64,000 nucleotides of DNA, from NCBI GenBank assembly GCA_033032175.1, contig CM065312.1:1426001-1490000 (forward strand), read 5' to 3'. Of this stretch, positions 42,764-51,700 are shown in pieces (positions within the stretch are counted from its first letter, which is position 1; each line of letters opens with the position of its first letter). The position numbers and the translations under genes were made by a program. This stretch comes from Saturnia japonica. Its lineage: Eukaryota; Arthropoda; Insecta; Lepidoptera; Saturniidae. The notes beneath the pieces are model-generated. The model was given only the letters and a program-made list of their open reading frames with translations. It was not told the origin of the DNA and made no database searches.

Positions 42764-45700
42764 GTTAGGATACAATTTGTAATATATTTTAGAATGTTCT
42801 AGAAAATAGTCATATAAACCCTCGTATAATTTTAAATAAACCACTGACTGATAATATTCATAATACTTCACTATAGACAATATTTTTAGTAACATTTTCT
42901 TGTGGTGTAGAATACATTGGTTTTTATCGCATCCGGTTCTACCGAGCCGAGTGTTGAACTATGTTAATTTTTTATTATCTCCTAAACTATGTTCAAATAA
43001 CATGCTATAAAGGGCAAAATTTAACTTCATAAAATTGTCTTTATGATGAAGTAACTTTTGTTACTTCATCTTTTTAATTTGTTTGATTAATATGACATGC
43101 TTAAAAATAATGCTATTTGCCAATGCTATTACCCTATTGTAGCTTATATTTAAAAGATAGGCATATGCTATTACAAAGTTTTTTTTTTAAATATATCAAG
43201 GGCCAATATTTTTGTAGAACATTGTATTTACATATAATTAACCATTACGACAGCGAATGCGGATAAAGCAGTTCGGGGACACTTCCACTTCCGACTTATT
43301 TAACAAAAATCAATATTTAAAGCCAGCTGAGAGTTGTAGACTAATTAATGTTAAATAGCCTATACTATTCCGCATAAATCTGGCTATCATATACAAAAGT
43401 AATTTTTCGAATCCGACTGGTAGTTCCAAAGATTAGCGTGTTTAAACAGACAGACTTTTCCGCTTTAGTATACTAAATGTATAGATTCGTTCGATTATTT
43501 TTGAATGAATTGGGATACAGTTGCTGATGATCGAGAATTGCATAAATTAACTATAAAGAATTTAATTAAAATTTTATTTTTCCGTTTTCAGTTACAGCAG
43601 TAAATACAAAGAATTTTCGATGACCATAGATATGCCATTTAGGATACAACAAATAAAAAACTTTACTAAAAACTGCGTGACGCCTGATCGAGGTAAGTTG
43701 TCTCCTCTACACGTCTACAGATGGTCCGCGGACGCTGACAGATGCATCAGCAGATGGATCACCAAGTGCTGTCCACACGTCTTTAGGTCGATCAGTTTAT
43801 GTTCATTCTCGACAAGAGGCAACACGCACGTAACGTTTAAAAAAAATGGATATTGAGACCGTAGCTATTTATTTATTTAGTACTTTTAACTACTACATAA
43901 GTGTGCATCGCAGTAGTAGAATTAAACCGTAAGAAACGCGCGTGTACTCTCAAGCGTAACTCCGATCAAAGTAATGCGTCGTCAGCGATGTTCGCACCGA
44001 AACCCTTTGATCCATGCGACAAAATCCGACAATAATTGGATTAGATTCTAGTGCAATCAGTTCATAAAAGACGGCGCTCGAGTCGTTTCATTTTATAAGA
44101 CGAGATAGAAGTCTCAGACTAATCTAGTTATTCTATACATAGTATAAATTCGCTTCTCGCTGTCAGTTCCTATGTACGCTAAGATCTTTTAAACTACCTA
44201 CCTAACTGATTTTAATGCGGTTTTCACTACCGTTTTGAGAATTTTTTACGGAAGGTTTACACATACAACTAGCGACCCACCCTAGCTTCGCACGGGTACA
44301 ATTTACAAAGTGATGTATTTTATGTTTAAAAAAGTCTGATTTAGAGTTTATCGCTTAATATTAACAGTTCATAACTGCCTCCTTCACGACTGCTATGCTC
44401 GAGTTCCTAGGTTCGATTCTCAGATCGAACAAAGTGCTATTGGGTTTTTCTATGAAATTCTCAGTGTCAGCTTGGAGTTTGGCTTTGTGCCAGATTAATG
44501 GCAATAGGCTCGCCCCCTATAATATAATGCCTCTGCCTAACACTTCGGCGTGATTGATACAGGCGTAATGGTATGTTATGTAAGACTATAAAAATTGTAA
44601 ATAATGTGACTATAAATTAAATGACATGACGAACATGGGCTTCGTTAGTGTTGTACTATAAACGTTGATCGAGTTTAATCTCGTTGCAGAATTCGTAGGA
44701 GTTGGTCCGCATAAAGGTAAGATGGAAACACTCATCCGCTGTCTGGTTCGATTTCACCGAAACTCCGAAACACTGATACTATTTATCTAAACTACATCTA
44801 TGGACATTATACAATGTACATACATAGTACATTGGGTACACAATTTGCTTTTAAAGTGACCGGTTCGACGTGACCCACAAAATCGTATTTTTGTTTTATA
44901 ATATACTAGCTGTGCCCACGGCTTCGCTCACGTGGACTACAGAATTCCCACGATAATCTTGTTTTCCCGCTCCCGGCTATTTTAAAGACAAAAATGCTTA
45001 TATACTCTCGTTGACTTTTTTGTAGGTCTGTTAAATATCTACAATTACTTAATACATTCATTTGCTATATCCTTATAGCCCAGTCATATTAGGTAAAAAA
45101 AGGGGTCAACCTCGGAAAGAAAGATAATAAGCTGCAAATTGGTATGAACCTTTGTTTTGTCATTCTAAATGTTGTCTCAAAAGTCACAATCGTTATCGTG
45201 TCCGCGTCTCAAGATATTCAAGGTCAAAGGTCACAAAAATCGGTTTTTCGCGAATATCTGGCTTCCTATCGGTTAAATGAGATTTGCATTTATTATAAAA
45301 GTTGTAGGCTATAAAATTCCCTACAACTTTTGTTTATACTTTTTTTTCATACAACCAACCGTTTTGAAGGTAGAGCGCGAAGAGTGCACATCGTACAGTC
45401 ATATACGGCCTAATGCAAGGTCAAGCGTGAGTTATGGTTATCAGTACGTTATAAAGTCAATTATTTACTTGGAAATTATAATTATTAAACAATGCCTATT
45501 ATTTATGTACTAACTATTAATTATTTATATTTAATTAAAGTAAGTAACTTGATTATTTATATATAATTATTCATATTTAACTATTTAAGTATAAAATATT
45601 ATTAATTCTGGATTATATATTTTAGTTTTATTTTAAGTTAAAATGATAGTAAGAGTATATATTTTACACATATTTTTATTTATTATTAAATACGGCATAA

Positions 45701-48700
45701 TATACATTTGTCAAAATGTGAGTTCAAATATCAAAAGTATCTTTGTTGATTTTAATTGTAATGAAATTGGAAATGGAAGCTAATTATCTTCTTCTTCTTC
45801 GTCGTCTTCTTCTTCTTGTCGCTCAAAAATGTTCGATTCATTGTCATCATCCTCATTATCTGTCATGTTCATCTCCAAACCTTCCAGAATATCGGGATCA
45901 TATGTATTTTCTTCATCGGGATTACTTGGATACAGTGAAGCGTTGAGGCAAGCTTGTCCGTTGCACTGGCCGCAAGCTAAAGAACATTGTAGCCCTGATT
46001 TTCTGCATCCACAGCGGGAACCTTAAACGCCCGAAATGATTCGCCATAGCCAGTTTTTTTATTTGTTCCCCAAATTCTTATTCTACAATAAAAGTAGCTT
46101 AAGTTACTCCATATAAAATCAGCTGTCTATCAATGAAAGTCCTGTCAAAATCAGCCCAACCGTTTAGGAGATTACTCGGAACAAACAAACAGACAGACAA
46201 AATTTTAAAAAATGGGTGTTTTGTTATAGGTATCGTATATACTTTCATATGCACTTAGTAAAAAGCTGTTATTTTGACATAAGAAACAGACAATACAATT
46301 TTATTAATTGTATAGATTTTCGTTATTTTTTAATCGACTTCAAAAAAGACGGAGGTTATTTTTCGAAATGACAATGTGGTCCAGGATGGTAGCACGCTTA
46401 GCCTAGTGGAAGACTGGCTCTCAATTGCCTCTGCGGGAACACACCTATTGGTGTTTGGCGACAGGTTTACAACTTGAGAGTGGCAGCTAGCCAGGCGGGC
46501 ATTAGAAAAAGCCCTACCACCTTGCTATGGTTTCATCACTCTGTTTTCCTTCACAGAGCGCTCAGGCTCATTGCAGGGATTCGAACTAAAGTCGATCGAC
46601 GCGGAGTCCGTACACGACCAACTGAGCCATCATTGCTTCATCTATGAGTTATTGGCAATGTGACGTAACATTTGATTCAATATGGCGCATAAGTGGACAT
46701 AAAGTTCTTTATTAAAAAATTGTTATATAAATAGTAACATACAAGGCATATAAAAAAGCTCAATCAGATCATTTAAAAATATTAAATCGTACATTTCAGA
46801 GCGCGGTGTTTTCTGTAGGAACTTAGTTTTTAGTTTTTAAACTTATTTATAATTTGTAATTACGTTCAATTTCTATTATTTTCAGGTGAATTGAAGAGAT
46901 TTTCTGGAAACGGTAAGTGTTGAAATTCCATAAATGTTTTGTTTTTATTTTATGTGCTATTTAAATTCGCTTACAAAATAATTTTTAACAAAAAAAAAAC
47001 TAACTGCAATGTTTTTGAGAAATTCCCTGATGTATCTTCGAAGGCGGAGATCCAATGCCGATGAAATTTAAATGGGACCATCCTTAAGGTATCCCCTATC
47101 CAACACAATAAGAATCATCCAAATCGGTTCATAAACACAGAAGTTATGACTGAACATACATTAAAAAAAATACAGTTAAATTGAGAACACTCCTCCCATT
47201 TTTGAAGTCGTTTCAAAAGACGAAGCTTATCAATTCGCATGTATTTTTTTATGGATGTACAGCTATATCTTTTCTTTTTTTTGGAAAGGGAAAAAGATGC
47301 AGGTTACTGAATTCGAAAGTATAATTTTTTATGAATGTTTAACCATAGTATCTTATTTGTCTATGAAGTATGAACCGACATTGGACCTTCTTCTTTCCTT
47401 TTCATCCTTCGGATTTTTTTTGTTGTTTAAAACTGTCTCGTTGTATAGTTCTGCTGACCAATACCTATTAGATCATATGCGTTTATCAATAGTTGTATAT
47501 TTTTAACCCCCGGCTTAAAAAGAGGGGTGTATAAGTATAAAGTGTGAACACAGATTCACAAATACACAGGTGTTTGTGTGTATGTCTGTGGCATCGTAGC
47601 TCCCAAACGGCTGAACTGATTTTGATCTATTTTTTGTATTTGTTTGAAATGTGACTTGATCGAGTGTTCTTTACTATGATTCATGAAAATCTGTTCAGCC
47701 ATTTGAAAATGATCAGCTCTTTTCTAGTTGATAAATGGATGTGCACATCTTCCGTGGCTTGATTGAGACAACATTTGGTATCTGTTACTTCAATGATATC
47801 AGAAGAAAATAGCAGCATCTGGAGTCTGCAGAATACCTAACTCATCACCAACTTGCAGCAGAGATATAGTGTTTGGGCTCATTATTTCATAAATTTTTTA
47901 ATTTACTTTTTTATTGCAGCTACAAGTCAAAGTCACCTACCCATATACTCTAAGAAGGATAAAAAATGATACCTATTTGAGTTTGGAAGATGAAAACCTG
48001 GATATGATCATTGATATACCAGATCTAAGTCACTTTAATAAAGAGAGTAGACTAGAAGGTAAATTAGCAATGTATTAATTATGCACAAGTACATAAATTG
48101 AATACCACAGAACAGTAAGTAACTTTGTTTTTATTTTTAAGCTTCTTTAGGCTTGGCATTTGATCACAATTTCACCTGATGTTGAGTGACGATTTGGCCC
48201 AAGATGGTACGCTAAGTCTAGTCGGAAGACTTGCAATAAGTGCAGATGTCGAAATATATCTATTAAAGGTGCTGGGCAACAGATTTTAAACTTCTGAGTG
48301 GTAGCCAGTCTGACATTAGATAATGCCCTACCACCATACTATGGTTTTATCACCATGTTTTCCTTCACCAGAAACTCAGGACTTATTGCAGAAATTCGAA
48401 CTCACGTCACTAAGGCAGCCGCCACTAACTATAAAGTAACTTGACCACTTTGAATACAATTACATTTAGCTTAAACATTGAAAAAAATAAGTACGTTATC
48501 TAAATAAGCTCGAATTATCAGCTATTACAAAAACATACACAAGCCACTGTCGTATATGCTCATACACCCTGATTAAAGAAAAAAAAAAAAAAACAGTAAT
48601 ATGTAAATTTCACTGACACTGGCAAAAGGTTATATGATACATAAAAAAACCTTGCATTTGTTCCGATCATTACGCATCATTAAATTGTTGCCAGAAGTAA

Positions 48701-51700
48701 GGAAAAAATTCTAACGGCTTTAGAATATTGTAAAACGATATCTTTGAATTTCTTACTTCATTATAAGTTGACGACGCGACGTCGCCGCTTGAAAAGGACG
48801 TCTTCGTCATAATCATGAACTCTACATTGTTATTGTGGCCGTTACGTGTCTGATAGCGATCCATTTTAATGTCGAATCGTAATATCGTTGCATATTTTTG
48901 GTATAACTATCGAGAAATAAAACAAATATGGGGGGTAATAAGAAAGTTACCAATAATGATAAATTTTAAGTATTTATACGCAATGATAATAATCACCGCG
49001 TAAGTCTAGTAAGCCTGAGATTCACGTAAATCTAAATAATTAAACAGATTTGGACATTTTTAGTAATCATAATCACTTATATAGTTTTTTTTCTTAGTGG
49101 TACCCACGCAATGATATTTTATAAGTACATACGGCATTGACGGAATTGCCTTCAGTTCACTTTCGACTTGATACCGACGTGAGCGAAAAAGAAACTTTTG
49201 TCCTTTTTTGACAACAGAGTTTCCGCCTTACGCTGTGATTTGTTATCTCTTTTTTTTTTGTTTTTGTTTTGTTGTTGAAAATAACTGCACTATGCCTGAT
49301 GGTAAACAACTAAACACAGTACAATGCTAAAGCAACGGCGACTACCGAGAGATCGTAATCTAACGACGGTGGCCGCTGTCATGCCAGCCTGCAAGCTGCT
49401 TTACAACTGCCCAAGAGAGCTAGTGTGACGGATTTATCATCGCGCATGGTGATTACCGTTCGATTACTGGATATAACTAAGAGAGACACTATTCACTTAT
49501 ATTTAAAAACTTAGTTGAGGATCACTGTTTATTATCGCTTTAATTAGTTCTGTTGGTGCTTGTGTGTGTGTGTGTGTAAAATTTCATACTATGTATATAG
49601 AATTGTAGCTTTTATAATTATTATTAATGTTATTGTTTGTATATTTGTTCTTGTATTTGTATATGTACGATATTAACTAGTCTATCTTTATATTTTAACT
49701 ATCTCGTTCTTTCTTTCTTCAAATCCTTTTGTAAGGTTGCCTGGAATAAATTGCTTTAGGCAATAAGGCCGCCTGTTATTTCTGTTCCGTTATTTTTTCT
49801 ACTTTTTATTTTTATTGTACAGTGTATATTTGAAACAATAAAGTATTTCTGATCCAGTCGGGCACAATTATCATGTACTGTCATATGTAGATGTACCTAC
49901 CATAATCAAATTGAAAATCTGCCGATAAGGATCTATAGGTGAAACTATGTACGTCCACATTTGACATCTGGTCAAAAAACGCTAATCTTTAACATGATAA
50001 AAAAATAGAATAAGTATCGTAGACAGAGAAAGAACTAGAAAGATCGTGTTATCATTGTATTCAGTTTCCTTAAAAAATATTTTTGTAATTTTTTGTTAAT
50101 TTACTTTATTCTCGTCTGAGATTTTCCCAGTATGGGATTCTTCAGAAGGGGGAGTGACTACGTGATAAAGGGTCGGTAGCGCGCAGGTGGTGCTTCTGGT
50201 GTTGCAAGCGTCCATGGGCTATAATGACCTTGTATCATTAGGCGGGCCGTATGTTTATTTACCCTCACCGTGGTATACAAAATAAATAAACGACACAATC
50301 AACCTCGAGTATTTTGACATCTGTTGCGCTTAGTGACAGAAAATCCATAGCCCTTTCTCTTTTCTTCTTCATATTTTTTGTATGTCACTCTTTCAGTTCG
50401 TATTGAAAGGGTACCCAATCTCTTCTAGTTGTTCTCTCTACTATACCAAAGCGCTTATTATATGATGTTAGTCTCATAATAAATAATTCAACAGCAAGGC
50501 TGTACATTTATTCCGAGTGGGCTTATCGCGTGGTTCAGCACGCGGGTGTGGCAAGGCATGTCATATTACCCTTTACTAAGCACATGAGGACTATTACGGA
50601 CAGACTACCGTTACAAAGGTATATGTTTTTTTATTTATCTCTAATGTATTTATAAATACTAGCGATCGCCCTAAGCTTGAAATTCATCCTGCCACTTTTT
50701 GATCATAGATTATATTCTGTTTGTTTGGAGGGTCTAAATTCAATGGCACTGGTCGTGTTAGAATTCGCAGTAGGTATTAATTAATTTAATTAAATATATT
50801 AGTAACAGATATTATAGATAAATTTTAGCTTTCTGCACTCCTTCTCCGTATAAACTTTAACCATGCCAAATCTCAGTCTTCCGCGCACGTAATACTCTTA
50901 AAAAGGTGCCGAAAGCTTTTGCTTCACGTATTAATATATAGACAATTAATTAATTATGTAAAAAACGTAGAAATATTTTTTTTTTAAAAAGAATTGCACC
51001 TAATGATTTCCATACCCTATTCAGGGTCCATGTATATGGTTAATTTAGCATATAAGAACAAAATGTACATACATGACTGCAAATGAATTAATAAATAATA
51101 CAATTAACTGAACAACTCTTGTATAATATGTATATCAACATATATAACAACCTCATAAGTGGTCCTAAGTTCGATTCCCAGGTCGAGCAAAGTGTTATTA
51201 TGTTTTTCTATGAAATGCTCAGTAGTAGCTCGGAATTTGGTTTTGTGTCCGAAGAATGGTAAAAGGCTCGCCCCTATTACATGGGATCTAAAAACCTATT
51301 CGGCGAACTGTGGGTGTACCTTAGTTTTAAATATATTTCCCTATTCCAAATTCCGTTAAATAGATTTGAAGTTAAATACAGTTTAAACACACAAATAAAT
51401 TAATACAATGAATAATATTTTTTAACATAAATTACAGAAAAATTAACTGTCGATGACTTACATGCCTACCTGCAAATAAAAAACTACAATCCAACAGGCA
51501 AATAAAGTAATTACTTTCCCAAAATATTGCGCATCGGGGTGAGGTTTTCAGGCAACAATGACCTTTGTTTAATCTAAAAAACATCTATAATAATACAAAC
51601 TAACAAGACTAGTTTTAACAAAAAAGAAAACCGACTCAAATTATTTTGAGGAGTTCTCTGCCGTATCTTCGAAGTCCAAGGTCCAATGCCAATAAAATTA

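Larger units (their letters stand above)
44905..46260 (+). repeat. LINE 3'-end, family P, split by an insert
   Basis: Left part 44905-45076: CTAGCTGTGCCCACGGCTTC, GCTCCCGGCTATTTTAAAGA, TTTGCTATATCCTTATAG. Right part from about 46024: AACGCCCGAAATGATTCGCC, ATATAAAATCAGCTGTCTAT, GTCCTGTCAAAATCAGCCCA, CAAACAAACAGACAGACAAA and AATGGGTGTTTTGTTATAGG. In the reference copy (29585-30060) these parts are separated by only about 30 bp. Confidence 0.6.

Noticed and set aside
45743..46026. Plus-strand Leu-rich ORFs (MLILIVMKLEMEANYLLLLR…)
   Set aside because: Shadows of the minus-strand Asp/Glu-rich tail: (TTC)n codes Leu/Phe/Ser runs in the antisense frames.
46560..46645. Free-standing tRNA gene on the minus strand
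   Set aside because: A and B boxes are present, but no cloverleaf acceptor stem closes, and the same head with the same body recurs at several loci: a SINE.
47275..47300. 14-nt candidate micro-exon (GGAAAAAGATGCAG) to repair phase between exons D and E
   Set aside because: It lies in a family E repeat (compare 38440-38470), so its splice-like borders are shared with unrelated loci.
48670..48864. Minus-strand 64-codon ORF in the large intron
   Set aside because: No recognisable domain, homologue or splice partner; length is within chance for this sequence amount.
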